Shown in pieces: positions 7,388 to 16,382 of a stretch of DNA of 64,000 nt. The notes beneath the pieces were generated by a model. It saw nothing but the letters and a program-made list of their open reading frames with translations. It made no database searches and was not told the DNA's origin. How positions within the stretch are numbered: position 1 is the first letter of the stretch; each line of letters begins with the position of its first letter. The position numbers were made by a program, and so were the translations under genes. The stretch is from the NCBI RefSeq assembly GCF_032191775.1, contig NZ_CP132507.1, forward strand, positions 2,753,001 to 2,817,000. The letters are read 5' to 3'. The stretch is from Rhodoferax mekongensis (GTDB lineage: Bacteria; Pseudomonadota; Gammaproteobacteria; Burkholderiales; Burkholderiaceae_C).

Positions 7388-8476
7388 TTATGCCACTTCG
7401 AGTGCGCCACGGCGCATCTGGTCGCGCTCCAGTGACTCAAACAAGGCCTTGAAGTTACCCTCACCAAAACCTTCATCCCCCTGACGCTGGATGAATTCGA
7501 AGAACACCGGGCCGAGCTGGGTTTGCGAAAAGATTTGCAGCAGCAGGCGCGGCTGCCCGCCTTCGGTAGAGCCATCCAGCAAGATACCGCGGCTTTGCAG
7601 CTCCGCCACGGGCTGGCCGTGCCCGGGCAGGCGGCCTTCCAGCATTTCGTAGTACACGTCGTTGGGCGCGGTCATCAAGGGCACGCCCGCCATGGCCAGC
7701 TTGTCCACGGTGCTGACCAGGTCGTCACAAATCAGCGCGATGTGCTGAATGCCCTCGCCGTTGAATTGCATCAGGTATTCCTCGATCTGGCCGCCGCCCT
7801 GGCGGGACTCTTCGTTCAACGGAATGCGGATCTTGCCGTCCGGCGCGGTCATGGCCTTGGAAGTGAGGCCGGTGTACTCGCCCTTGATGTCGAAGTAGCG
7901 GATTTCGCGGAAGTTGAACAAGCGCTCGTAAAAGTCGGCCCAAAAGGCCATGCGGCCACGGTAGACGTTGTGGGTCAGGTGGTCGATCAGCTTCAAGCCG
8001 TGGCCCACAGGGTGGCGGTCCACACCCTCGATAAATTCAAAGTCGATGTCGTAAATCGACTTGCCGTCTTCAAAGCGGTCAATCAGATACAAGGGCGCGC
8101 CGCCAATGCCCTTGATGGCGGGCAGGTTCAGCTCCATGGGGCCGGGGCGCAGCTCCACAGGCTGGGCACCCAGTTCGAGCGCGCGGTTGTAAGCGTGGTG
8201 GGAGTCTTTGACGCGGAATGCCATGCCGCAGGCGCTGGGGCCATGCTCGGCAGCAAAGTAGCCGGCCACGCTTTTGGGCTCGCGGTTGACGATGAAATTG
8301 ATATCGCCCTGGCGGTACAACACCACATCTTTGGAACGGTGCTTGGCCACCAGCGTGAAGCCCATGCTCTCAAACACGGGCTCGATCACGCCCGCGATGG
8401 GCGACGCAAACTCCACAAACTCGAAACCCATCAGGCCCATGGGGTTCTCAAACAAATCGGTGGTGGTGGTGCGCAT
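7388..8476 (-). CDS. hppD: 4-hydroxyphenylpyruvate dioxygenase
   Basis: The product is 362 aa. It converts 4-hydroxyphenylpyruvate to homogentisate using Fe(II). The family regions are visible: [16 protein letters not shown] at the start, the metal His in [28 protein letters not shown] with the second His, and a C-terminal [18 protein letters not shown] with the third ligand Glu and the gating helix. The ATG at 8476 has a strong upstream CGAGGAGCC, so the extra 33 codons upstream are not used. It is the first gene of the catabolic operon and is divergent from an Lrp-type regulator. Confidence 0.95.
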   Translation of the reverse strand: MRTTTTDLFENPMGLMGFEFVEFASPIAGVIEPVFESMGFTLVAKHRSKDVVLYRQGDINFIVNREPKSVAGYFAAEHGPSACGMAFRVKDSHHAYNRALELGAQPVELRPGPMELNLPAIKGIGGAPLYLIDRFEDGKSIYDIDFEFIEGVDRHPVGHGLKLIDHLTHNVYRGRMAFWADFYERLFNFREIRYFDIKGEYTGLTSKAMTAPDGKIRIPLNEESRQGGGQIEEYLMQFNGEGIQHIALICDDLVSTVDKLAMAGVPLMTAPNDVYYEMLEGRLPGHGQPVAELQSRGILLDGSTEGGQPRLLLQIFSQTQLGPVFFEFIQRQGDEGFGEGNFKALFESLERDQMRRGALEVA

Positions 8477-8569
8477 GGCAAGGCTCCTCGAAAGCGTGTT
8501 TTGAAAAGCTTGATTGTGGGCAAATGGCACTGCAATGGGTATGCAAGTTTGGCACCGAACACTCTTCTT

Positions 8570-8586
8570 ATGCATAATTTGTGCAT
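8570..8586. promoter_or_regulatory. Inverted repeat ATGCA-N7-TGCAT, probable Lrp-type operator
   Basis: The arms ATGCA and TGCAT are separated by the AT-rich TAATTTG, within the hppD/lrp divergent region. The right arm overlaps the start codon of the regulator gene (8585). This would let the regulator control both itself and the hppD operon, which is an inference from position. Confidence 0.5.
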
Positions 8587-9082
8587 GAATATTAAAAATT
8601 TTGAAGATTCACTGCTTGATAGTTATGACATCAGTCTTCTTGCTGCACTGCAGCGTGATGCCTATGCCACCCACCAACAGATCGGTGAGCAGGTGCATCT
8701 GTCGGCCTCACAGGTCAGCCGGCGGGTGCAGCGCCTGCAGGCTGGTGGCTTTGTGCGACGCTATGTCGCCCTGCTGGAGCCCCAAGCACTGGGCCTGGGC
8801 GTGCGTGCCATGAGCTATGTCACGCTGACCCGCCACGGGGGTGATGAGGGCGCCGCATTCGAGACCGAAATCGGCTCCATCCCCGAAGTGCTGGAGTGCT
8901 ATTCGGTGGCCGGTGAGTCGGACTACATCCTGCACATCGTCTGTGCGGATTTAGCGGTGTTGTCCGAGCAGGTTTTGCGCCGCATCACCCGCATCCAGGG
9001 TGTGGGCAGCATCCGGTCCAACATCGTGCTCAACTGCATCAAGAGCAGCACCGAGTTGCCGTTGGGGCACTTGGGCCGATAA
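8585..9082 (+). CDS. Lrp/AsnC family transcriptional regulator of the tyrosine operon
   Basis: The product is 165 aa. The HTH ([19 protein letters not shown], then [13 protein letters not shown]) and the ligand-binding part ([20 protein letters not shown]) are both complete. It is divergent from hppD and is therefore the likely local regulator of hppD-VOC-fahA-phhA, with tyrosine, phenylalanine or a keto acid as possible effector; the effector is inferred. The ATG at 8585 is used; an in-frame ATG at 8570 would add five residues but lies in the inverted repeat. Confidence 0.9.
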   Translation: MNIKNFEDSLLDSYDISLLAALQRDAYATHQQIGEQVHLSASQVSRRVQRLQAGGFVRRYVALLEPQALGLGVRAMSYVTLTRHGGDEGAAFETEIGSIPEVLECYSVAGESDYILHIVCADLAVLSEQVLRRITRIQGVGSIRSNIVLNCIKSSTELPLGHLGR

Positions 9083-9113
9083 GTCCGTGCCCGTTGGACA
9101 TGGCGGTCCACTA

Positions 9114-9129
9114 TGTGCGATAGCGCACA
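9114..9129. promoter_or_regulatory. CRP/FNR-type palindrome TGTGC-N6-GCACA
   Basis: TGTGCGATAGCGCACA has six-base perfect arms and the exact TGTGN-N6-NCACA spacing of CRP/FNR-family operators. It lies 82 bp upstream of a Crp/Fnr-family gene, which suggests autoregulation. Confidence 0.6.
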
Positions 9130-9210
9130 GACTGCCGTGTGCCCTCATCCACACACTGCGAGGACCAAGTCACAACACATAAGCGGCTGGCCTTTCACTC
9201 AGGGAACCCC

Positions 9211-9930
9211 ATGAAGACAGAATTGGATCCGCGCGAGAACGGGCTACTAGCCTCCCTACCCGAGCAGGAGTGGAAACGATGGCAACCCTGCTTGACGCTG
9301 ATAGATCTGCCACTGGGCAAAGTCTTGTACGAGTCTGGCGTGATTCAGCAGCAGGTCTATTTCCCCACAAATGCCATCGTCTCACTTTTGTATGTGCTCG
9401 GAGACGGTGCGTCTGCGGAAATTGCTGTAGTGGGCAAAGAGGGTATTGTGGGAATATCCCTCTTCATGGGTGGCGGCTCCACCCCTAGTCGCGCAGTGGT
9501 GCAAAGCGCGGGCAAAGGCTTTCAAGTGAGTTCGGAGTTCATGAAGTCTGAATTTGACCGGTCTGGGCCTGTGATGCACCTGATGCTGCGCTACACCCAA
9601 GCGTTGATAACCCAAATGTCCCAAACAGCCGTGTGCAACCGCCACCACAGCTTGGATCAACAGCTCTGCCGTTGGCTGCTTTTGAGCCTGGATCGCTTGA
9701 GTGGCAGCGAACTGGTCATGACGCAGGAACTGATCGCCAACATGCTTGGCGTCCGGCGTGAGGGAGTCACCGATGCAGCACTCAAGCTTCAACGGGCAGG
9801 GTTAATCAGCTATGCACGCGGCCATATCAGTGTGCTCAACCGACCCGGACTGGAACAACGCACCTGCGAATGCTATGACGTCGTGAAAAAGGAGTACGAA
9901 CGCTTGCTCCCCCACTCCATAGCCAGCTAA
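9211..9930 (+). CDS. Crp/Fnr family transcriptional regulator
   Basis: The product is 239 aa. An N-terminal cyclic-nucleotide-binding-like beta barrel (GKVLYESGVIQQQVYFPTNA, then AEIAVVGKEGIVGISLFMGG) leads to a long helix and a C-terminal winged HTH (MTQELIANMLGVRREGVTDA). The residues that contact cAMP in Crp are not evident and there is no FNR-type cysteine cluster, so the signal is unknown. The ATG at 9211 starts at the family N-terminus. A CRP-like palindrome at 9114-9129 suggests self-control. It may form a regulatory pair with the diguanylate cyclase gene downstream. Confidence 0.9.
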   Translation: MKTELDPRENGLLASLPEQEWKRWQPCLTLIDLPLGKVLYESGVIQQQVYFPTNAIVSLLYVLGDGASAEIAVVGKEGIVGISLFMGGGSTPSRAVVQSAGKGFQVSSEFMKSEFDRSGPVMHLMLRYTQALITQMSQTAVCNRHHSLDQQLCRWLLLSLDRLSGSELVMTQELIANMLGVRREGVTDAALKLQRAGLISYARGHISVLNRPGLEQRTCECYDVVKKEYERLLPHSIAS

Positions 9931-10024
9931 GTGCGCTGAAGTACAGACGGAGATAGTAGATCGCGCTTACAAACACAGCATCAGGCCAAGCGTGGGCCAC
10001 TTTACTTTGAATCAAAGGGCTCGT

Positions 10025-10735
10025 ATGGCGATACGTATAAACCTTGCGTTGATTCATGACGAAAAACCGGTGACCAAAACCTGCAGCGATTTCCTGTTTG
10101 CGCACTGCCCGACCATGCTGGAGGGCCAGCGTCTGGCTGGTGAGACAGACAGACTGCGGGCAGAGCTCGAGTCACTAAAGAGAGAAATCGCCAGTCTGCG
10201 TGAAGAGGAGGCTGTTATCCGACATTCCGCTCGACATGACGAGCTCACAGGACTTCCCAACCGCGCTCACTTCGCAGCGTGCCTGGAGGACGGAATAAAG
10301 CAGCAGAGCCTCAAAGACGACCGTCTAGCAGTCTTTTTTATGGATGTTGACCACTTCAAAGAAGTGAACGACCGTTACGGACACGCGGCAGGCGACGCAT
10401 TGTTGAGAGTTGTGGCCACCCGTCTTCACCGCGCCATGCGCAAGGACGACATGGTCTGCCGCTTGGGTGGTGACGAATTCGCTTGCTTACTTCATGGCAT
10501 GCCGGACAACACTCAACTAGCGCGTCTGGCGCGCAAGTTACTGGTCTCTATCGCAACGCCTTGTAATTTGAACGGGGTTATGGTTGAGGTGCATATCAGC
10601 ATCGGGATTGCGACAACACACCAGGGCCATGGCGAAGGCCACAACCTTTTGGCCATGGCGGACGAAGCGATGTACAAGGCCAAACGGTCGAACTCAGGCT
10701 ATGCGTTTGCCGAGCTGCGCGCACCCGGTGCTTGA
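10025..10735 (+). CDS. Diguanylate cyclase (GGDEF domain)
   Basis: The product is 236 aa and should make cyclic di-GMP from two GTP. After a short N-terminus there is a coiled coil (about residues 30-65, rich in Leu, Glu and Arg), then a complete GGDEF domain: DELTGLPNR, VFFMDVDHFKEVND, and an intact LGGDEF. RKDD five residues before GGDEF is the RxxD inhibitory site, so product feedback is likely. No membrane or recognised sensor domain is seen. The ATG at 10025 follows AAAGGG at a good distance; a GTG at 9992 is a less likely start. Confidence 0.88.
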   Translation: MAIRINLALIHDEKPVTKTCSDFLFAHCPTMLEGQRLAGETDRLRAELESLKREIASLREEEAVIRHSARHDELTGLPNRAHFAACLEDGIKQQSLKDDRLAVFFMDVDHFKEVNDRYGHAAGDALLRVVATRLHRAMRKDDMVCRLGGDEFACLLHGMPDNTQLARLARKLLVSIATPCNLNGVMVEVHISIGIATTHQGHGEGHNLLAMADEAMYKAKRSNSGYAFAELRAPGA

Positions 10736-10817
10736 ATGAACTCCACCCTTCAGGTCAGGCCCGTTGACCTGCCATGCATGGCCTACACTGGAGCGCCCGC
10801 CACCTTTAATTCGTACC

Positions 10818-11303
10818 ATGCGCCATTGGATTCTGGCAATTGCTTTCACCGTCACCGCCATCGGCCCTGTAGCCGCGCAGACCACTCGCGAGCTGGCCTA
10901 CCAATTGGCAGAGACATCCATTGATGACTCCTTCAAGAGTCTCAAACCTGTATTGGACGGCGCCTTCGACAACCTCCAACGCAACGCTGCCAGCAGCGGC
11001 AAATCTGACCGGTCGCTGGAAATTTTCATTGAGGAAATGAAAAACGCCTTCAATCGCGAAAACTTCATCAAAGCGATTGCCGAGGTATGGGCTCGCGACA
11101 TGACGCGCGAAGAGCTACAGCAAGCACTGGAATTCACCAACTCACCTGTGGGCAAGAAATTCCGCACAGTGAGCCAGTCCATGAAAGAACCGCGCAACTT
11201 GATGCCCATTTTTCTGGATGCTTGTAGTCGCGCCAGAGCACGGGCGCTCAATGTAGGCATGAACACCGCAGGACTGGATGCAGCCTGCAGCCAGTTCCGC
11301 TAA
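10818..11303 (+). CDS. Periplasmic DUF2059-like protein
   Basis: The product is 161 aa with a clear signal peptide (MRHWILAIAFTVTAIGPVAA, cleaved before QTT). The rest is helical and contains a segment typical of DUF2059 proteins, MTREELQQALEFTNSPVGKK, followed by a C-terminal region with two cysteines. Function is unknown. Upstream in-frame ATGs would destroy the signal peptide and are rejected. Confidence 0.65.
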   Translation: MRHWILAIAFTVTAIGPVAAQTTRELAYQLAETSIDDSFKSLKPVLDGAFDNLQRNAASSGKSDRSLEIFIEEMKNAFNRENFIKAIAEVWARDMTREELQQALEFTNSPVGKKFRTVSQSMKEPRNLMPIFLDACSRARARALNVGMNTAGLDAACSQFR

Positions 11304-11315
11304 AAAGGCAGGGGC

Positions 11316-12557
11316 TTATGCCGACGCAGGCGCTCCCGTGCGCTTGCCCACGCCCAGTGCCGCACCCACACTCAGCAACAGCACCAGTGCCGCGCCCAGC
11401 AGCGTGGAGCCGTACCAGCCCCGGTCCATGAACACGCCGAACACCAGCGGAGAAATGGCAAAGCCTGTGTCCAAGCCCGAGTACACCAAGCCGTAGACCC
11501 GGCCGGTTGCGCCCTTGGGCGTGGCCTTCTTGATCATCATGTCGCGCGAGGGGCCGCCTATGCCCACCGCAAAGCCGGTAATGGCCAACACCACCATGGT
11601 GCCGGTCGCCCCCAACAGGCCGGTTCCGCAGAGTGCCAGCAGCACCGCACCAGCCGCCATGGCCAGCGCCACCACACGGTCAGAGTGGCGCGACTTGGCC
11701 GCCACAAACCCGCCAATGAACATGCCCACCGCGCCGCACAGCATGTAAGACGAAATGGTGAGCGTGGCCGCCTCAAAACTCACCCCGTGCATGGCTTTGA
11801 GGATGGACACCGCATAGCTCTGCACCACGGCCAGGGTCATGGTGGAGAGCAAAAAGAAACCGAAGCACCACCACACCACAGGCAGTTTCATGAAGGCCAT
11901 GTCGTGCTCCGCCTTCTGGGCACCGGCCACCGGCTCCGGCTTGCGGGCTACCGTGGTGTGCAAATGCGCTCGCTGCACAAACAACAGGGCCATCACTCCG
12001 AGGTACATCACCGCTGCCGCCAGATACGCCTGCCGCCAGCCGAAGAGTGCGCCCAAGCCCGCAAAAAACACCGGGGCTAACGCCCAACCCAGGTTGCCGG
12101 TCAGGCCATGGGCACTGAAGGCATAGCCCAAACGCGGGGCCGACACCCGCTGGTTCAGGATGGTGAAGTCCACCGGATGGAAGGTGGCGTTGCCCAAGCC
12201 GGCCAGAGCTGCCACGGCGAACAAACCGGTGTAGCCGGTCACCATGGAAGCCGCCACGCAGGCGGCAGCAAACAGGGCCAGCGCCAAAAACAGCAAAGGC
12301 CGCGCACCTAAACGGTCCACCACAAAGCCGGCACAAGCCTGCCCCACACCGGACACCACAAAAAACACCGTCATCAGCAAGCCCAGCTGCGAATAGCTCA
12401 GGCCGAACTCCTGCATGAATACCGGAAAAAGCAACGGCAACAACAAGTGCCCGAAGTGCGAGCTGGCATGGGCCAGGCCGACCAGGCCGATCACGGTGGC
12501 ATCTTGTTTGAAAGGAGCTGCAACAGCGGCTGGGGCTTGGAGGGTGGTGGTAGTCAT
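11316..12557 (-). CDS. MFS transporter
   Basis: The product is 413 aa with about twelve membrane helices, and the MFS loop motif between helices 2 and 3 is visible (GFVVDRLGARPLL). LAGLGNATFHPVDFTILNQ resembles the fosmidomycin-resistance (Fsr)-type subfamily. The substrate is unknown. The ATG at 12557 starts a cytoplasmic tail before helix 1; the longer frame to 12710 would overlap the divergent araC-type gene. It is divergent from that regulator, which likely controls it. Confidence 0.85.
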   Translation of the reverse strand: MTTTTLQAPAAVAAPFKQDATVIGLVGLAHASSHFGHLLLPLLFPVFMQEFGLSYSQLGLLMTVFFVVSGVGQACAGFVVDRLGARPLLFLALALFAAACVAASMVTGYTGLFAVAALAGLGNATFHPVDFTILNQRVSAPRLGYAFSAHGLTGNLGWALAPVFFAGLGALFGWRQAYLAAAVMYLGVMALLFVQRAHLHTTVARKPEPVAGAQKAEHDMAFMKLPVVWWCFGFFLLSTMTLAVVQSYAVSILKAMHGVSFEAATLTISSYMLCGAVGMFIGGFVAAKSRHSDRVVALAMAAGAVLLALCGTGLLGATGTMVVLAITGFAVGIGGPSRDMMIKKATPKGATGRVYGLVYSGLDTGFAISPLVFGVFMDRGWYGSTLLGAALVLLLSVGAALGVGKRTGAPASA

Positions 12558-12565
12558 GCAGCCAT

Positions 12566-12579
12566 CGTACGACCGTACG
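12566..12579. promoter_or_regulatory. Tandem palindrome CGTACG-AC-CGTACG
   Basis: Two perfect CGTACG palindromes separated by AC lie eight bases upstream of the MFS start codon in the divergent region. This is a good operator candidate for repression of the MFS gene, perhaps by the neighbouring AraC-type protein. Confidence 0.45.
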
Positions 12580-12634
12580 GGTTTTCTGGAATGCGACAAA
12601 AAGACAATAATCATCGAAAACCCGCCAAGCCGCC

Positions 12635-13468
12635 ATGAGACGCCCCCACCGCACACCCCACCCCTTGCAACCCGTCCCCAGCGATGCATCGCCCAGCCGA
12701 CCACCCACACGCGATCGCCCGGTGCGCAGCCGCGGGCGCGCGCTGGCCATGCACGCGCACATCGAGCCGCACCAACACGCGTGGTCGCAGTTCACCTACT
12801 GCGCCAGTGGGCTGATGCAAGTTACCGTGACGCAAGGAGAACGCGAAACCACTTTCATCGTGCCCCCCAGCCGTGCAGTGTGGATCGCGCCGCAGGTGCA
12901 ACACAACGTGGTGGTGCTGGAGAGCGCCGAACTGCGTACCGTGGACATCGCCCCCGGGGCTCTGCCGCCGGACTGGACCGATTGCCGCGTGCTCGTGGTG
13001 AGCACCCTGCTGCGTGAGCTGATTGGCGCGCTACAGGGCAGCCAAGCCGGTGAGCGGGAGAACGCGCTCATGGCCCTCACGCTGGACGAAATCCGCCGCG
13101 CTGATATTCAGGACCTTGGCGTGCCCATGCCCCACCCGGTGCATGGAGACAAGCGCCTGCGCGCCCTGTGCGAAGCTGTGCTGCGCGACCCGGCGGAGAA
13201 AAACCAGCTGCGCGAATGGGTGGCCGAGGTGGGCGCCAGCGAGCGCACCGTCGCCCGGTTGTTCCGCGAAGAGCTGGGCACCAGCTACCAGCAGTGGCGC
13301 ACCCAGGCGGTGCTGGCACACGCCCTGCCCCAGCTCGCCCGCGGCATGCCCATTGCCCAGGTCGCTGCGGCCAGCGGCTACGCCAGCGACAGTGCGTTTT
13401 CTGCCATGTTCAAACAGGCCATGGGCCAGGCACCCAGCTATTTCCAGAGCAAGTCGCTATCAAAGTAG
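12635..13468 (+). CDS. AraC family transcriptional regulator with cupin sensor domain
   Basis: The product is 277 aa. A Pro/Arg-rich N-terminal tail is followed by a cupin-type sensor (HIEPHQHAWSQFTYCASG, metal-like His residues) and a C-terminal double HTH (LREWVAEVGASERTVARLFR and MPIAQVAAASGYASDSAFSA). The subfamily often regulates a divergent efflux or uptake gene; here that is the MFS transporter. The ATG at 12635 is not certain. The last codons and the stop fall inside repeat copy 3. Confidence 0.85.
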   Translation: MRRPHRTPHPLQPVPSDASPSRPPTRDRPVRSRGRALAMHAHIEPHQHAWSQFTYCASGLMQVTVTQGERETTFIVPPSRAVWIAPQVQHNVVVLESAELRTVDIAPGALPPDWTDCRVLVVSTLLRELIGALQGSQAGERENALMALTLDEIRRADIQDLGVPMPHPVHGDKRLRALCEAVLRDPAEKNQLREWVAEVGASERTVARLFREELGTSYQQWRTQAVLAHALPQLARGMPIAQVAAASGYASDSAFSAMFKQAMGQAPSYFQSKSLSK

Positions 13469-13514
13469 GAGCTGCCTGCGCATATTCCATGAGCGCCAGA
13501 GTCACTTTTTATAT
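13456..13514 (+). repeat. Interspersed repeat copy 3
   Basis: It reads GCTATCAAAGTAGGAGCTGC, then CTGCGCATATTCCATGAGCG and CCAGAGTCACTTTTTATAT. Its first bases supply the last three sense codons and the TAG stop of the araC-type gene. Confidence 0.8.
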
Positions 13515-13531
13515 ACAACCGGAGCCAACAC

Positions 13532-14023
13532 ATGTCCAAGCCCCCCATTGCCATTCGCGCAGCCGACGCAGCGCCCCGCACCAAGCCGTCCAACTACCCC
13601 GAGCCTTTTGCTTCGCGCATGACGGGGCGCGAAAAGCGCGCGCTAGGCGATGTGTTCGGGCTGCGCAACTTCGGCGTCAACCAGACCCGGCTGGCGCCGG
13701 GCGCCATCTCGGCCCTACGCCACCACCACACCAAGCAGGACGAGTTCATCTACATCCTGCAAGGCCACCCCACCCTGCTGACCGACGAAGGCGCCACAGC
13801 ACTTGCGCCCGGCATGTGCGCCGGCTTTGTCGCCGGCAGCGGCAACGGCCACCAGCTAATGAACCAGACAGAGGATGACGTGGTGTATTTGGAAATCGGC
13901 GACCGAACACCCGGTGACGAAGGCCACTACCCCGACGACGACCTGCAAGCCGTGATGCGGGACGGGGCTTGGGTATTCATGCACAAGGATGGAACGCCAT
14001 ATCCATCCACAAAAACGCCGTAA
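13532..14023 (+). CDS. Cupin domain protein
   Basis: The product is 163 aa with a single cupin barrel. Motif 1 is ALRHHHTKQDEFIYILQG (His, His, Glu metal ligands) and motif 2 includes GMCAGFVAGSGNGHQLMN with the fourth His. The C-terminal tail contains DRTPGDEGHYPDDDL, typical of small cupins that bind a metal. The reaction is unknown. GGAG lies seven to ten bases before the ATG. It is followed 10 bp later by the dehydratase gene and may be co-transcribed with it. Confidence 0.85.
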   Translation: MSKPPIAIRAADAAPRTKPSNYPEPFASRMTGREKRALGDVFGLRNFGVNQTRLAPGAISALRHHHTKQDEFIYILQGHPTLLTDEGATALAPGMCAGFVAGSGNGHQLMNQTEDDVVYLEIGDRTPGDEGHYPDDDLQAVMRDGAWVFMHKDGTPYPSTKTP

Positions 14024-14033
14024 CATTTCAGCG

Positions 14034-14957
14034 ATGAACGCTACCCCGCTCCACCTGCAAACCCCGCTCCTCGAATCCCGCGCCCTCGGCCTCGCCGCAC
14101 AGCGCACTGTCTGGCTCAAGATGGAGGCGCTGCAGCCGCCCGGCAGCTTCAAGATTCGTGGCATTGGCCATGCCTGCCAGATCCATGCGCAGCGCGGGGC
14201 CAAGCGTTTTGTGTCGTCGTCCGGCGGCAACGCGGGCATGGCCGTGGCTTATGCCGGGCGGGTGCTGAACATTCCGGTGACGGTGGTGGTACCGCAGACC
14301 ACCACAGTGCGCGCGCAAGAGTTGCTGCGACTTGAAAACGCCGATGTGATCGTGCACGGCGCGTCATGGCAAGAGGCCAATGAGTTGGCGCTCTCCATGG
14401 TGGGGCCGATTGATGCATTTTTGCATCCGTTTGACGACCCGTTGCTCTGGACGGGCCACGCCAGCATGATGGATGAGGTGGCCAGCGCCGGCGTGGTGCC
14501 CGATGCGGTGGTGCTGTCGGTGGGTGGCGGCGGTTTACTGTCAGGCGTGGCGGAGGGCATGGCGCGCAATGGCTGGGGGCACGTGCCCATCATCGCGGTG
14601 GAAACAGAAGGTGCCGCCTCGCTGCATGCCGCCATGCAGGCGGGGCACACCGTGGCGCTGGACGCCATCACCAGCATTGCCAGCTCGCTGGGTGCCAAGC
14701 GCGTGTGCGAGCAGGCGATGCAGTACACGCAGCAGCGCCCGGTGCAAAGCGTGTTGGTATCCGACGCGAGTGCGCTGGAAGCCTGCGAGCGCTTTCTGAA
14801 TGACCACCGTGTGCTGGTCGAGCCCGCCTGTGGCGCGAGCCTGGCACTGGCCTATGAAGCGCACCCGGTACTGGCGCCCTACCGCAATGTGCTGTTCGTG
14901 GTGTGCGGCGGCGCCACGGCCACGGTGGACCAAATTCGCCAGTGGCGGAAGGTCTGA
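14034..14957 (+). CDS. PLP-dependent serine/threonine dehydratase-like enzyme
   Basis: The product is 307 aa of the tryptophan-synthase-beta fold. The PLP lysine is in PPGSFKIRGIG, the substrate/carboxylate loop in VSSSGGNAGMAVAYAG, and the phosphate-binding glycine loop in LSVGGGGLLSG. There is no C-terminal ACT domain, so it resembles catabolic L-serine/L-threonine dehydratases, which make pyruvate or 2-oxobutyrate plus ammonia. The ATG at 14034 begins shortly before the conserved LQTPLLES; an upstream frame to 13989 overlaps the cupin gene. Confidence 0.85.
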   Translation: MNATPLHLQTPLLESRALGLAAQRTVWLKMEALQPPGSFKIRGIGHACQIHAQRGAKRFVSSSGGNAGMAVAYAGRVLNIPVTVVVPQTTTVRAQELLRLENADVIVHGASWQEANELALSMVGPIDAFLHPFDDPLLWTGHASMMDEVASAGVVPDAVVLSVGGGGLLSGVAEGMARNGWGHVPIIAVETEGAASLHAAMQAGHTVALDAITSIASSLGAKRVCEQAMQYTQQRPVQSVLVSDASALEACERFLNDHRVLVEPACGASLALAYEAHPVLAPYRNVLFVVCGGATATVDQIRQWRKV

Positions 14958-14981
14958 TTCCTTAGGCCTCCAGAGGCATGT

Positions 14982-15037
14982 GCTATCGAATCAGTAGCTG
15001 CTCGCGGATATTCCACGGGCGCTAGCAGCCAACTTTC
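14982..15037 (+). repeat. Interspersed repeat copy 4
   Basis: GCTATCGAATCAGTAGCTGC, TCGCGGATATTCCACGGGCG and CTAGCAGCCAAC. It lies between the convergent dehydratase and DUF427 genes. Confidence 0.8.
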
Positions 15038-15048
15038 TCTGAATATCT

Positions 15049-15330
15049 TCAGGCAGTGACCTGCACACCTTTCCAGAACGCTACGCGGTCGCGGACCATG
15101 GCGGCTTCGGGCTTGGGGTCTGCGTAGTACCAGACGGCGTCGATGTTCATTTCGCCGTTCACCATCAGCGAGTAGTAGCTGGCTTGGCCTTTCCAGGCGC
15201 AGCTGGTTTTGTGGTTGCTGAACTGCACGTAGTCGCGGTTCAGGCTGCTGGCGGGAAAGTAGTGGTTGCCTTCGACGAGCACGGTGTCGTCGCTCTGGGC
15301 AATCACGGTGCCGTTCCAAATGGCTTTCAT
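15049..15330 (-). CDS. DUF427 domain protein
   Basis: The product is 93 aa from the ATG at 15330, which has CGGAGACC upstream. The sequence MKAIWNGTVIAQSDDTVLVE, then YFPASSL, then the conserved CAWKGQASYYSL and VWYYADPKPEA is the DUF427 pattern (small all-beta protein, function unknown). An upstream in-frame extension would add a pseudo signal sequence and is not favoured. Confidence 0.85.
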   Translation of the reverse strand: MKAIWNGTVIAQSDDTVLVEGNHYFPASSLNRDYVQFSNHKTSCAWKGQASYYSLMVNGEMNIDAVWYYADPKPEAAMVRDRVAFWKGVQVTA

Positions 15331-15444
15331 GGCGGTCTCCGGTGGGGCTAATGAGCTTGCCATTGCAACACAGGCGGCCGCCATGAGCGCCACACGGGGG
15401 CAATCGGTTTCGCTTATCCTGTGCCACTACTTGAAAGGCCTCTT

Positions 15445-16374
15445 ATGCGACTGTCCACTCCCCTCCTCCGCCGCACACTGCTGGTGCTGGCCACCGGCCT
15501 TTTCGCGATAGGGTCTACCCATGCCCAAAACGCCGTGCGGGTGGGCTCCAAGATCGACACCGAGGGCAAGTTGCTGGGCAACATCGTGGTGCTGGCCTTG
15601 GAGGCCAACGGCATCAAGACGGAAAACAAGGTCTCGCTGGGCAACACCAAGGTGGTACGCACCGCCCTGCTGGCCGGTGAAATTGATCTCTACCCCGAGT
15701 ACACCGGCAACGGCGCTTTCATGCTGGGCGACGAAAACAGCAAAGCCTGGAAAGACCTGCGCGCTGGCTACGAGCTGGCCAAGAAGATGGATTTTGAGAA
15801 AAACAAAATCGTCTGGCTGGAACCCGCCAATGCCAACAACACCTGGGCGATTGCGGTACGCAAAGACATCGCCACCGCCAACAAGCTGCGCACCCTGGAC
15901 GACATGGGCCAGTACATCGCCAAGGGCGGTGCCTTCAAGCTGGCCGCCTCTGCCGAGTTCATGGAACGTGCTGACGCCATGCCCGCCTTCCAGGCCGCCT
16001 ACGGATTCAAGCTGCGTGCGGACCAGGCACTGGTGCTGGCCGGTGGCGACACCGCTGCCACCATCAAGGCAGCTGCCGAGAAAACATCGGGCGTGAACGC
16101 TGCCATGGCCTACGGCACCGACGGCCCGGTGGCCGCGCTGGGCCTGGTAGTGATGGAAGACCCCAAGGGCGTGCAGCCGGTCTATGCCCCGGCGCCGCTG
16201 GTGCGTGAAGAAGTGCTCAAGCGCTACCCCGCCATTGCCACCGTGCTGGCGCCCATCTTCAAGTCGCTGGATGGCCCCACCCTGCAAACCCTGAATGCCC
16301 GCATTCAACTGGAAGGCCAAGACCCTCGCAAGGTGGCTACTGCCTACCTGCAAAGCAAGGGCTTCTTGAAGTAA
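15445..16374 (+). CDS. osmF: Osmoprotectant ABC transporter, periplasmic binding protein (OsmF/YehZ-like)
   Basis: The product is 309 aa with an N-terminal signal peptide (cleavage near STHAQNAV). It belongs to the glycine-betaine/choline binding family: VRVGSKIDTEGKLLGNIVV, LLAGEIDLYPEYTGNGA and a C-terminal KVATAYLQSKGFLK. The YPEYTGNG motif is the ligand-loop signature of OpuAC/OsmF-type proteins. It heads a four-gene operon (binding protein, permease, ATPase, permease), the same gene set as enterobacterial yehZYXW. Specificity (betaine, choline or another compound) cannot be assigned from sequence. Confidence 0.9.
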   Translation: MRLSTPLLRRTLLVLATGLFAIGSTHAQNAVRVGSKIDTEGKLLGNIVVLALEANGIKTENKVSLGNTKVVRTALLAGEIDLYPEYTGNGAFMLGDENSKAWKDLRAGYELAKKMDFEKNKIVWLEPANANNTWAIAVRKDIATANKLRTLDDMGQYIAKGGAFKLAASAEFMERADAMPAFQAAYGFKLRADQALVLAGGDTAATIKAAAEKTSGVNAAMAYGTDGPVAALGLVVMEDPKGVQPVYAPAPLVREEVLKRYPAIATVLAPIFKSLDGPTLQTLNARIQLEGQDPRKVATAYLQSKGFLK

Positions 16375-16382
16375 GCCGCTGA

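Noticed and set aside
7523..9082. 519-codon frame ending in the Lrp protein
   Set aside because: Only the last 165 codons are Lrp-like. The rest is antisense to hppD.
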